A stretch of 51,598 nucleotides of DNA from Streptococcus pneumoniae (GTDB lineage: Bacteria; Bacillota; Bacilli; Lactobacillales; Streptococcaceae): positions 1-51,598 of the forward strand of contig NZ_CKYA01000011.1 of NCBI RefSeq assembly GCF_001113365.1, read 5' to 3'. A program made the position numbers and the translations under genes. Numbering within the stretch: position 1 is the stretch's first letter; every line of letters begins with the position of its first letter. Positions 22,901 through 31,259 of the stretch are shown here, one piece after another. The notes below the pieces were generated by a model. The model searched no databases, had not been told where the DNA came from, and worked only from the letters and a program-made list of their open reading frames with translations.

Positions 22901-23599
22901 TTACAAGGTACGAAGCGCATCCTCTAGCGCTGTTTTTTGTTGGGTTTGAGCATCAATCTCTTTGATGATACGAGCTGGAACACCTGCTACCACCACGTTT
23001 TCTGGAACATCTTGGGTAACAATAGCTCCTGCTGCGACAACTGAACCACTACCGATTTGGACTCCTTCGATAACTACGGCATTGGCACCGATGAGAACAT
23101 TGTCTCCGACACGGACTGGTTCAGCGCTAGCTGGCTCAATAACACCTGCTAAAACTGCACCTGCACCAACGTGGCTGTTTTTCCCAACGATAGCACGGCC
23201 ACCAAGGATAGCCCCCATATCAATCATGGTCCCTGCACCGATTTCAGCACCGATATTGATAACGGCTCCCATCATGATAACAGCATTGTCACCAATTTCA
23301 ACCTGGTCACGGATAATAGCACCTGGCTCAATACGAGCGTTGATGTCACGTTTGTCTAGCAAAGGAACTGCAGAATTGCGAGCGTCTTGCTCAACAACAT
23401 AGTCTTGATTTTCTACCAAACCATCAAGAAGCGGAGCTACGTCCTTCCAGTCTCCAAATAGGACATTGCCTAGTTTGACAACAGAGCTTGGTACAGCAGT
23501 TGCAAGTTGTCCTTCAAAGGTTACTTTAACACTGGTTTTCTTTTCAGCATTAGCGATAAATTGGATAATTTCTTGTGCGTTCATTTTTGTAGCAGTCAT
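22901..23599 (-). CDS. dapH: Tetrahydrodipicolinate N-acetyltransferase
   Basis: DapH transfers acetyl from acetyl-CoA to tetrahydrodipicolinate, the first step of the acetylase route to diaminopimelate and lysine. The 232-residue protein has an N-terminal helical domain (about 1-85) and a left-handed beta-helix made of hexapeptide repeats (about 90-215; for example IEPGAIIRDQVEIGDNAVIM). The ATG follows TAGGAGGCGCCT. Just upstream, after the terminator of a small-RNA-like unit, TGG-TAGAAT forms an extended -10 promoter. The deacetylase gene follows after 66 nt. Confidence 0.94.
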   Translation of the reverse strand: MTATKMNAQEIIQFIANAEKKTSVKVTFEGQLATAVPSSVVKLGNVLFGDWKDVAPLLDGLVENQDYVVEQDARNSAVPLLDKRDINARIEPGAIIRDQVEIGDNAVIMMGAVINIGAEIGAGTMIDMGAILGGRAIVGKNSHVGAGAVLAGVIEPASAEPVRVGDNVLIGANAVVIEGVQIGSGSVVAAGAIVTQDVPENVVVAGVPARIIKEIDAQTQQKTALEDALRTL

Positions 23600-23638
23600 A
23601 GGCGCCTCCTAGTTCATTTTAATGATACCTATTCTACC

Positions 23639-23787
23639 AAAAAAGGCCTCAAATTTGAAGCCTTTTTGTCTGTTTTTAGGTATGATTTTTTAGGGATGTG
23701 AGATAAAACGTGCTGTCGGTAAAAGCAAGCCTCTACCGATACAACCTAAAAACAATCTTCACAACTATCTCCCCGTGTTTTATTGAC
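23639..23787 (-). ncRNA. Candidate small RNA or riboswitch-like RNA upstream of dapH
   Basis: A minus-strand unit of about 149 nt has its own extended -10 promoter (23794-23802) and a perfect intrinsic terminator (GCC TCAAATTTGA AGCC core at 23645-23662, A and T runs outside). It encodes no peptide that I can support. Inside are a hairpin TCGGTA/TACCGA (23716-23739), a 10-bp long-range helix (23672-23681 with 23744-23753) and a crossing helix GAGATA/TATCTC (23700-23705 with 23766-23771), which together would make a pseudoknot. ATAAAAC/GTTTTAT (23703-23709 with 23777-23783) offers an alternative pairing. I recognise no known family. Confidence 0.6.
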
Positions 23788-23793
23788 TATTCT

Positions 23794-23802
23794 AGTATAG
23801 CA
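23794..23802 (-). promoter_or_regulatory. Extended -10 promoter of the candidate small RNA
   Basis: On the minus strand TGC-TATACT (TATACT at 23794-23799) predicts a start near 23787. The -35 is poor, as is usual for extended -10 promoters in this species. Confidence 0.6.
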
Positions 23803-23828
23803 CACTTTTAGAATTAAGAAAAGACTTT

Positions 23829-24740
23829 TTATCTACTTTCTTTCGCTTCTTCTATAGACAAAAATATCATAGGCAAAATAATCAAGGCCATCGCTAGAAG
23901 GAGGGACCAATCCACTACCAAGCCTAAAAATAAAACACTCAAAAGGGCAGAAGAGAGAGGTTCACTGGCACTGATAACGGAAACCACCAAGGGAGAAACC
24001 AAGGACACCGCCTTCATGGAAATGAAAAAGGCAAAAGCCGTTCCAAAGAAAGCGATAATGAGACAAATCAAGATACTCCAAATATCAAGAATAAAGGAAA
24101 GCTGATAAACCGGCGAAAGGACATTGCTAAACAAACCGGCCAAAATCATCCCCCACCCAACCGTAGGAACAAAACCATAGCGCTTCGCAAAAGGCTGGGG
24201 TAAGATAACATTAAACATGACCCCCATGGCACTCAGCAAACCTGTTATAAGGGCTAGTGGTGTCATGGATAACTGAGAGAGATCTCCCTTTGTCGCCATC
24301 AGGCAAACACCCAACATGGCAACCAAAACATAAAAAATAGCGCTTTTTGATGCTCGTTTTTGATAAACCAAGCGATTGTAAAAGAGGATAAAGACAGGGC
24401 TAATAAACTGTAAAATAGTTGCTGTCGCTGCATTAGAAAATTCTACACAGAGATAGAAAAAATACTGGACTGAGAAAATTCCCAAAATAGCATAGGCCAA
24501 AAAGGGAAGGTAATTTTTCTTATCTCGCCAAATATCTAGCACTTGCGATTTTAATTGTATTGCAGACCAAACGAGCACAAGACTCCCTGCCAGTGTCAAA
24601 CGCATAGAGGTAATCCAGCCAGAGGACACTTGATAATGAGTAAAGAAATATTCTCCTAAAATTCCACAGATTCCCCAGATTAAGCCGGATAGAAGAGAAT
24701 AAATGGTTCCTTTAACAATCTTTTTCTGATACTGATTCAT
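23829..24740 (-). CDS. DMT-superfamily (EamA) permease
   Basis: The 303-residue protein has about ten membrane helices in two repeated EamA halves, for example SGLIWGICGILGEYF near the start and a second half beginning near ALITGLLSAMGVMFNVIL. Members export amino acids or metabolites; the substrate here is unknown. The start is the ATG at 24740 (MNQYQKKIVKGT). A longer frame to 24803 runs through the pbp1b terminator and is rejected. No ribosome binding site precedes the ATG. Instead an extended -10 (TGT-TACAAT) ends six bases before it, so the message may be leaderless. Confidence 0.88.
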   Translation of the reverse strand: MNQYQKKIVKGTIYSLLSGLIWGICGILGEYFFTHYQVSSGWITSMRLTLAGSLVLVWSAIQLKSQVLDIWRDKKNYLPFLAYAILGIFSVQYFFYLCVEFSNAATATILQFISPVFILFYNRLVYQKRASKSAIFYVLVAMLGVCLMATKGDLSQLSMTPLALITGLLSAMGVMFNVILPQPFAKRYGFVPTVGWGMILAGLFSNVLSPVYQLSFILDIWSILICLIIAFFGTAFAFFISMKAVSLVSPLVVSVISASEPLSSALLSVLFLGLVVDWSLLLAMALIILPMIFLSIEEAKESR

Positions 24741-24746
24741 ACTTTT

Positions 24747-24755
24747 ATTGTAACA
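24747..24755 (-). promoter_or_regulatory. Extended -10 promoter of the DMT permease gene
   Basis: On the minus strand TGT-TACAAT, with TACAAT at 24747-24752, lies six bases upstream of the ATG. The predicted transcription start coincides with the start codon. Confidence 0.5.
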
Positions 24756-24760
24756 CGAAA

Positions 24761-24800
24761 GGGAAAAAGAAAAAAGTGGCAATCCATTGATTAGCCACTT
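24761..24800 (-). terminator. Terminator of pbp1b
   Basis: On the minus strand AAGTGGC and GCCACTT pair around a 13-nt loop and are followed by TTTTCTTTTT. The DMT permease promoter begins immediately afterwards. Confidence 0.9.
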
Positions 24801-24822
24801 CATTTAGCACAGTTTATAGAAC

Positions 24823-27291
24823 TTATCGTCTCGCCCTTGAAGAAGAAGGTCGTGTAGTACTTGAGTTACTACTGTCGCTAGAACTGCTACTTGAACTAGT
24901 GCTGGAGCTTGATGGAGTTGGTAGACTCCCCACAATGCTAGACCAAGCATTCTGATAATCCGCATCACTTCCACCAATAGCAAAGCGATAACTGGTCGTT
25001 GGCGCTCCTGTCTTATTAGCCCAATAGCTGGTAACAGTCGAACCTGTAACATCTACCTCTTTTCCTTCAACAGAAACCTTCCCTGGTTTTTGACCTGTTG
25101 ATTTCAAGACTTCGGATTTTACGACACTAGGATCTAAAGCGAAGCGCTCGTTCCCCCAAATGTTTGGGGAGGCTTGCTGAATCGCATTTACCAAATGAGC
25201 CATGTAATTAGAGTTATTAGAATAACCTGCTCTACGTGACAACGAATGATTATCATCATGCCCAATCCAGCCACCTAGGGTTAATCTAGGTGTCGAAAGC
25301 ATGAGCCACATATTTTCGTCTTGGTTGGTTGTACCAGTCTTCCCAATCCAATCTGCATTAGCCAGACTAGGATTTAAAACAGTCAGATTCGTCTTGAAGG
25401 TTGTTGTCACACGAGAGGATAGAACTTCTCGCAGCAATCCCTGCATAATTGTCGCAGTAGCTTTTGAATAGACTTGAACCGGTTTATCCTGATACTCATA
25501 TACCACTCTACCATCTGCTGCTTCAATTTTAGAAATCACATGTTTCTGATGATAAACCCCGTTATTAGCTAAGGTCTGATAGCCATTGGTATGCTGGGCA
25601 ACTGTGACTTCAATACCACCACCCATTGGTAGGCTCTCAATACCGTACTCAGGAATCTCGTAACCCATCTTTTCCATATAACCCTTGACATCAACACCCT
25701 TTTCACGGAGCATACGATAGGTCCAGTAAGCCGGGATATTCCATGAATAGTTCAGAGCTTCTCCCAAGGTCATCATTCCTGTTCCCTTGCTATTAGCATA
25801 CATAATCGGATTGCCATTAGCAAAGTTTGTTGGATAGTTCGATAGAATCGTTTCGCTTCCCATCAAGCCCTGGTCAATAGCAATACCGTAGGCCAGCAAG
25901 GGCTTGGTAGTAGAAGCTGGCGAACGTTTGGTATCAAAGGCATGATTATTTTGATTTTCTTGATAATTACGACCACCTACAAAGCCTAGAATAGCACCTG
26001 TTTGGTTGTCCATCAGGACATTCCCTACTTCTACACGACCTGTTCCATCGTCTAAAAGATAGCCATAGTCAGCAACCGCATTTTGCATGGCAGAATGAAT
26101 TTTCTGGTCTATGGTAGTAGTAATTTTATAACCACCATTTTCAATCTCCTTGGCTGCCAAATCACGATAAAACTTCTGAGTTGCCTCATTTTTCAACTCC
26201 TTAGCGGAGACATTGTCTCTCTGAGCTAGATAATCATACATACGTTCTTGAGCTTCTGCCAAAGTTGTAAAGTATAAATAGTCTCGTGAAATTCCTGCAA
26301 CCGTGCCCGATGGTAAAAAGTCCTGTTTAAGGTCATAATCCTTGTATTGAGAATACTCGTCCTTGCTTAAGGCACCTGTGCGATACATACTGTAAAGAAC
26401 TGCCTTAGCCCGTCTTAAGCCAATTTCTAGGTCTTCATCATTCTTCAACTCCCCAGTATTTTCATAAGGAGAGTAGGTAATGGGACTCTGTGGAAGTCCT
26501 GCTAAAAATGCTGCTTGAGGAACCGTCAACTGGCTTGCATCTACACCGAAAATCCCCTCAGCTGCCTGCTGAGCCCCTGCAATATTCTGTCCCTTATTAT
26601 TTCGGCCAAAGGGAGCCACATTGAGATAGGTCGTTAAAATCTCATCCTTATTCATGGCGCGTTCCAAGGCAAGAGCATCCACAATTTCTGTCGCCTTACG
26701 AGCCAAGGTCGGCGCATCCCCAACCACCTGCTGTTTAATTAGTTGCTGGGTCAAGGTCGACCCCCCACTAGAGGAACCCAAACCTACAAATTTCCCCAAG
26801 GTCGCACGAATCACCGCCTTGGGCACTACACCCTTATGTTCTTTAAAGTGTTCATCTTCCGTCGCAATGATAGCCTTCTTCAGATTTTCCGAAATTTGCT
26901 CAGATGAGATAGAAGTGCGCAACAAGTCACTCTCTATGGAAGCAATTACCGTCCCATCCGCATAGGTAATCTCTGAAATAGAAGAGATGTCCTTGACCTG
27001 ATTCACCAATTCTTCTGTCTGAGGCACCCGAACCTTGTCAAATAAGGCCACTCCGTACCCCAAAGCAATCCCAGCTCCCAACATTCCTCCTAGAAAACCG
27101 AGCACAAAGAGCAAGTTAAATAAAGCTTTTATACTCAGTAAAATAGCTGGAAAAATGGCTGACTTATCTAAGGTTTTAGATTTTTTGGTACTCGAACCTT
27201 TCTTTCCAGGTCTAGCTGATTTTTTATTTTTTTGTTTTTGCTGGAAAAATTCCAGCATTTTTCGTTTTAATTCATTTAATTGATTTTGCAT
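24823..27291 (-). CDS. pbp1b: Penicillin-binding protein 1b (class A)
   Basis: This bifunctional peptidoglycan synthase of 822 residues has a basic cytoplasmic tail (about 1-50), one membrane anchor (about 52-85), a GT51 glycosyltransferase domain with EDEHFKEHKG and GGSTLTQQLIKQ, and a transpeptidase domain with active-site STTK (in SPASTTKPL), SWN and KTGT. The C-terminus is a Ser/Thr-rich tail. The transpeptidase is a beta-lactam target. Start: ATG at 27291 after GTGAGGAAATCC; a GTG four codons upstream is possible but would overlap that site. It is divergent from tyrS. Confidence 0.97.
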   Translation of the reverse strand: MQNQLNELKRKMLEFFQQKQKNKKSARPGKKGSSTKKSKTLDKSAIFPAILLSIKALFNLLFVLGFLGGMLGAGIALGYGVALFDKVRVPQTEELVNQVKDISSISEITYADGTVIASIESDLLRTSISSEQISENLKKAIIATEDEHFKEHKGVVPKAVIRATLGKFVGLGSSSGGSTLTQQLIKQQVVGDAPTLARKATEIVDALALERAMNKDEILTTYLNVAPFGRNNKGQNIAGAQQAAEGIFGVDASQLTVPQAAFLAGLPQSPITYSPYENTGELKNDEDLEIGLRRAKAVLYSMYRTGALSKDEYSQYKDYDLKQDFLPSGTVAGISRDYLYFTTLAEAQERMYDYLAQRDNVSAKELKNEATQKFYRDLAAKEIENGGYKITTTIDQKIHSAMQNAVADYGYLLDDGTGRVEVGNVLMDNQTGAILGFVGGRNYQENQNNHAFDTKRSPASTTKPLLAYGIAIDQGLMGSETILSNYPTNFANGNPIMYANSKGTGMMTLGEALNYSWNIPAYWTYRMLREKGVDVKGYMEKMGYEIPEYGIESLPMGGGIEVTVAQHTNGYQTLANNGVYHQKHVISKIEAADGRVVYEYQDKPVQVYSKATATIMQGLLREVLSSRVTTTFKTNLTVLNPSLANADWIGKTGTTNQDENMWLMLSTPRLTLGGWIGHDDNHSLSRRAGYSNNSNYMAHLVNAIQQASPNIWGNERFALDPSVVKSEVLKSTGQKPGKVSVEGKEVDVTGSTVTSYWANKTGAPTTSYRFAIGGSDADYQNAWSSIVGSLPTPSSSSTSSSSSSSDSSNSSTTRPSSSRARR

Positions 27292-27432
27292 GGATTTCCT
27301 CACTCTATCTATTATACCACAAAAGGGAAACTTTCAATAAAATAGCCACTTTCTTCCCTATTCTGCTAGGCTATTGCCCAAGTTTGTGATACAATAGGTA
27401 GAAACAATAATTTTAAAAAGGAGAAAAGACAC

Positions 27433-28689
27433 ATGCACATTTTTGATGAGCTAAAAGAGCGTGGTTTGATATTTCAAACGACTGATGAAGAAGCTTTGCG
27501 TAAAGCCCTAGAAGAAGGTCAAGTTTCTTATTATACTGGCTACGATCCAACTGCTGACAGCCTTCACCTAGGCCACCTTGTCGCAATCTTGACAAGTCGT
27601 CGCTTGCAACTAGCAGGTCACAAACCTTATGCGCTCGTTGGCGGTGCCACAGGTCTCATCGGAGATCCGTCCTTCAAAGATGCTGAACGTAGTCTCCAAA
27701 CAAAAGACACAGTAAATGGCTGGGTCAAGTCTATCCAAGGACAACTTTCTCGTTTTCTTGACTTTGAAAATGGCGAAAATAAAGCTGTCATGGTCAACAA
27801 CTACGACTGGTTTGGCAGCATCAGCTTCATTGACTTCCTCCGTGACATTGGAAAATACTTCACGGTCAACTACATGATGAGTAAGGAATCTGTTAAAAAA
27901 CGGATTGAAACTGGAATTTCTTACACTGAGTTTGCTTACCAAATCATGCAAGGGTACGACTTCTTCGTCCTTAACCAAGACCACAATGTCACTCTTCAAA
28001 TCGGTGGTTCTGACCAGTGGGGAAATATGACAGCTGGTACTGAATTGCTTCGTCGTAAGGCTGACAAGACAGGCCACGTTATCACTGTTCCACTGATCAC
28101 AGATGCAACTGGTAAGAAATTTGGTAAATCAGAAGGAAACGCAGTCTGGCTCAATCCTGAAAAGACTTCTCCATACGAAATGTACCAATTCTGGATGAAC
28201 GTTATGGACGCTGACGCTGTTCGCTTCTTGAAAATCTTTACTTTCTTGTCACTTGATGAGATTGAAGACATCCGCAAACAATTTGAAGCGGCTCCACACG
28301 AACGCTTGGCTCAAAAAGTCTTGGCTCGTGAAGTCGTTACACTTGTTCACGGTGAAGAAGCCTACAAAGAAGCCCTCAACATCACTGAGCAACTCTTTGC
28401 AGGAAACATCAAAAACCTTTCTGTTAAAGAACTCAAACAAGGACTTCGTGGTGTACCAAACTACCAAGTTCAAGCAGACGAAAACCACAATATCGTGGAA
28501 CTGCTCGTTTCGTCTGGTGTGGTTAGCTCAAAACGCCAAGCCCGTGAAGATGTCCAAAACGGAGCTATCTACGTCAACGGCGACCGTATCCAAGACCTTG
28601 ACTATGTCTTGAGTGACGCAGATAAGTTAGAGAATGAACTGACTGTTATCCGTCGTGGGAAGAAAAAATACTTTGTATTGACTTACTAA
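27433..28689 (+). CDS. tyrS: Tyrosyl-tRNA synthetase
   Basis: This class I synthetase of 418 residues charges tRNA-Tyr. The HIGH element is PTADSLHLGHL (about 38-48), the KMSKS element is KFGKSEGN (about 232-239), and a C-terminal S4 RNA-binding domain follows (VSSKRQAREDVQNGAIYVNG). The ATG follows AAAAAGGAGAAAAGACAC. The -10 is probably TGA-TACAAT about 45 nt upstream. No T-box is visible in the 129-nt intergenic space. It ends at a strong bidirectional terminator. Confidence 0.98.
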   Translation: MHIFDELKERGLIFQTTDEEALRKALEEGQVSYYTGYDPTADSLHLGHLVAILTSRRLQLAGHKPYALVGGATGLIGDPSFKDAERSLQTKDTVNGWVKSIQGQLSRFLDFENGENKAVMVNNYDWFGSISFIDFLRDIGKYFTVNYMMSKESVKKRIETGISYTEFAYQIMQGYDFFVLNQDHNVTLQIGGSDQWGNMTAGTELLRRKADKTGHVITVPLITDATGKKFGKSEGNAVWLNPEKTSPYEMYQFWMNVMDADAVRFLKIFTFLSLDEIEDIRKQFEAAPHERLAQKVLAREVVTLVHGEEAYKEALNITEQLFAGNIKNLSVKELKQGLRGVPNYQVQADENHNIVELLVSSGVVSSKRQAREDVQNGAIYVNGDRIQDLDYVLSDADKLENELTVIRRGKKKYFVLTY

Positions 28690-28709
28690 ATTGTTCAACA
28701 TTTACCTAT

Positions 28710-28749
28710 AAAAAAAGGAGTCACCCTCGAGAAAGGTAACTCCTTTTTT
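28710..28749. terminator. Bidirectional terminator between tyrS and the P-type ATPase gene
   Basis: AAAAAAGGAGT-C-ACC pairs with GGT-A-ACTCCTTTTTT, a long stem between two convergent genes. Confidence 0.92.
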
Positions 28750-28768
28750 GCTGTGAATAGTCCCCCAC

Positions 28769-30829
28769 CTATCCCTTAATAGACAGGCTACGCAGTACAA
28801 TGCGCAAGGTTGTTAGATTATGTAAGATAGAGAGATTTGAAGGACTGAGCCAATTAAACAAGCCAAGGCCAATCAAACTACTATTTACGACAACGGTATC
28901 CTGAATATTCTTCTTGATGAGTGTTTGCAAAGATGATGATAGCCAATCCAACTCTTGGAAGAAATCCAAGCGATTATCTAACAATAAGATATCGCTCATC
29001 TGCTTAGAAATATCTGCACTCTCATTCATCACCACACCGATATCTGATAGGGTTAGAGCCGCTGAGTCATTCAAGCCATCTCCAACCATCAAAATAGTGT
29101 GACCTGCTTTCTGCAGTTCCTCTACTAACTCAAATTTCCCATCAGGTTTCAAGTCTGTATAGACATGATCAAAGGGCAAATCTTTGACTAATTCCTCTGT
29201 TCTAACCAAGGTGTCCCCTGTTGCCAGAATCAATTTTTTCCCTTGTGCCTTAAGTTTCTCCAAGGCTGCTTTTGCTTCTTTTCTCAAAGGAGTATGAATG
29301 CAGAACATTCCAATCAATTCATTCTGATAAGCCAAGAATAAGAGATTGTAGTGACTCTTGTACTCTTCAATTAAGGCATTTTGTTCCAAACTGATATGAA
29401 TCTGCTCATCCTGCATCAAGACATAATTTCCAATAAGAACTGGTTGGCCATCTATATGAGATTTGATCCCCTTGCTTGCGATATATTGGAGTTTCCCATG
29501 CATTTCCTCATGTTCAATTCCCTCTATCTCAGCTTGCTTGACGATGGCATTAGCAATAGGATGATAGATGTGCTCCTCAAGACAGGCACTGATTCTGAGA
29601 ATATCTTCCTCACTATAGTCCCCAAAAGGTAACACCTTCTCAACTATCGGATAGCTAGTTGTGATTGTTCCCGTCTTATCAAACAAGAAAGTATCAACTT
29701 CCAGATATTTCTCCAGAACATCTCCATCCTTAATCACCATTTCACGGTTCAACCCCTCCTTGATAGCTGTCAAATAAGCTACAGGAGTAGAGATTTTCAA
29801 AGCGCAAGAGAAATCGACCAATAGGAAAGAGATAGCCTTAGAAAAAGAACCTGTTAATAGGTAAGTCAGCCCAGCCCCCAAGAAATTATATTTGACGACC
29901 TTGTCCGCCATCTTGATGAAATAGCGTTGTTTCGTTTTCTTGTTTTCTTCAGATTTCTTCATCAACTCAATCAGTTGTAAAACCCGGCTGTTCATCTGAT
30001 TATCGGTTACACGAATGCGTAACTCTCCAGTTTCTAATACTGTATTTGCACAAACCAAATCAGACTCTCTTTTTTCAACTGGAAAACTCTCTCCCGTCAA
30101 GGAACTTTCGTTGACCATACCTAAACCTGAAACTACTTGTCCATCAAACAGAATTTCATTTCCTTGAGATAGGACCAAGACATCTCCTATTTGAACATCG
30201 GAACTCTTGATACTAACGACCGTATCGCCCTGCACTAAGAATACATCGCTCTCTTTTGCAAGAAGACTCTGTTCTAAATCTGTTGCAGTTTTTTTCAAGG
30301 ACCACTGATCTAAATGATTCCCCAAATCAAGCATAAACATGATATTACTTGCCGTCTTGGATTGGTTCATAAACAAGGACAATAAAATCGCCGAACAGTC
30401 CAAGACTTCCATCGTTAGTTCCTTACGCGCTAGTGTTTGATAGGCTTCTCTAATATAGCCAAAAGCCTGATAACAAGTCCATATATAGCGAATAGGATAC
30501 GGCACAAAACTACGAAAAATCATACGCTTAATCGCTGCACCTGAAACAATAGAATAAGCACTCTCTTCTCTACGAATGGGAAGAGTCATCAACTCAGAAA
30601 CTTTCCCTTTATCAATTCTTTTTAAAAAGGCTTCTGCATTATCTAATACAGAAAAGCCTTCTTTTATGCGTAGAGTAAAGTGCTGTTGATCCATGTAAAA
30701 CTGGATAGACTCAATCCCCTTTTCATCTCTCGCCAAGGAACGAAGATAGTCTTGAATATCCAAGGTAAGTGAAAAAGAAGATGATAGTCGGATATGTTGG
30801 TATCCTCTATGTAGCACTTTAAAAGACAT
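28769..30829 (-). CDS. P1B-like metal P-type ATPase with unusual transport motif
   Basis: The 686-residue membrane pump has the actuator motif LTGES (245-248 for TGES), phosphorylation site DKTGT at 384-388, the P1B-type HP motif (423-424) and GDGLND (583-588). The transmembrane metal motif, CPC in copper and zinc pumps, is here SCALKISTP (341-349). The N-terminus (about 1-70) looks like a metal-binding domain fold without the CxxC pair. The transported ion cannot be told. The small basic protein encoded one base upstream, on the same transcript, is a likely partner. The ATG follows ATAGGAGAATA. Confidence 0.88.
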   Translation of the reverse strand: MSFKVLHRGYQHIRLSSSFSLTLDIQDYLRSLARDEKGIESIQFYMDQQHFTLRIKEGFSVLDNAEAFLKRIDKGKVSELMTLPIRREESAYSIVSGAAIKRMIFRSFVPYPIRYIWTCYQAFGYIREAYQTLARKELTMEVLDCSAILLSLFMNQSKTASNIMFMLDLGNHLDQWSLKKTATDLEQSLLAKESDVFLVQGDTVVSIKSSDVQIGDVLVLSQGNEILFDGQVVSGLGMVNESSLTGESFPVEKRESDLVCANTVLETGELRIRVTDNQMNSRVLQLIELMKKSEENKKTKQRYFIKMADKVVKYNFLGAGLTYLLTGSFSKAISFLLVDFSCALKISTPVAYLTAIKEGLNREMVIKDGDVLEKYLEVDTFLFDKTGTITTSYPIVEKVLPFGDYSEEDILRISACLEEHIYHPIANAIVKQAEIEGIEHEEMHGKLQYIASKGIKSHIDGQPVLIGNYVLMQDEQIHISLEQNALIEEYKSHYNLLFLAYQNELIGMFCIHTPLRKEAKAALEKLKAQGKKLILATGDTLVRTEELVKDLPFDHVYTDLKPDGKFELVEELQKAGHTILMVGDGLNDSAALTLSDIGVVMNESADISKQMSDILLLDNRLDFFQELDWLSSSLQTLIKKNIQDTVVVNSSLIGLGLFNWLSPSNLSILHNLTTLRIVLRSLSIKG

Positions 30830-30830
30830 A

Positions 30831-31109
30831 TTATTCTCCTATAAGGCTATCTAATTGCTCTTCTTTTTTCTCTTGCTCGTACAAATATTTGGCATCTTGC
30901 AAGACATCATCTCCATGTTGTTTCACAACAGAAACAGATGCATCTAGCTCGTCTTTTAACTTATAAGCCTTAGCCAAAGCTTTAGAATAACCTTTTTTAG
31001 CTTCCTTACTTGCCAAGATTTTCAAACCAAGGGTACCAAATGCGACACCACTCAAAAAGAGTGATGATTTTTTCGCAACTTTTGCGACGGTCAATACTTC
31101 TTTTAACAT
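30831..31109 (-). CDS. Small DUF6110-like protein preceding the P-type ATPase
   Basis: The 92-residue protein starts MLKEVLTVAKVAK after AAGGAGGAAATAAGT; an upstream ATG at 31142 lacks a site. A hydrophobic stretch (about 16-33) with glycine spacing (FLSGVAFGTLGLKIL) is followed by a long charged helix rich in Lys, Glu and Asp. It fits the small membrane-associated family often found beside this type of P-ATPase, perhaps as a metal chaperone or regulator; that role is inferred from position. Its stop is followed at once by the ATPase start. Confidence 0.75.
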   Translation of the reverse strand: MLKEVLTVAKVAKKSSLFLSGVAFGTLGLKILASKEAKKGYSKALAKAYKLKDELDASVSVVKQHGDDVLQDAKYLYEQEKKEEQLDSLIGE

Positions 31110-31130
31110 ACTTATTTCCTCCTTATCATT

Positions 31131-31159
31131 ATTATATAGCATTTTGGATATAAAAGCAA
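31131..31159 (-). promoter_or_regulatory. Promoter of the DUF6110-like/P-ATPase operon
   Basis: On the minus strand TTGCTT (31154-31159), a 17-nt spacer and TATAAT (31131-31136). Confidence 0.7.
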
Positions 31160-31224
31160 TTTAATTTTGGTACTTTGAAAAGTAATTATACTACTATTTA
31201 ATTTTATTACAAATCATCCTAAAG

Positions 31225-31253
31225 TTGCTTTCATTTGCCTCTTTTGATACACT
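31225..31253 (+). promoter_or_regulatory. Promoter of rlmA, placed for a leaderless message
   Basis: TTGCTT (31225-31230), a 17-nt spacer and TACACT (31248-31253) extended by TGA. The -10 ends six bases before the ATG, so the expected start site is the first base of the start codon. Confidence 0.6.
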
Positions 31254-31259
31254 TAAACT

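Noticed and set aside
22962..23402. 146-codon Thr/Pro/Ala-rich frame antisense to dapH
   Set aside because: The repetitive look comes from the hexapeptide repeats of dapH read backwards.
23639..23787. 6S RNA
   Set aside because: The ends of the transcript are not complementary and the closed stem with central bubble expected for 6S RNA is missing.
24741..24803. Start of the DMT permease at 24803 (MKWLING)
   Set aside because: The extra codons lie in the pbp1b terminator stem and T run; there is no ribosome binding site, and the permease promoter lies downstream of them.
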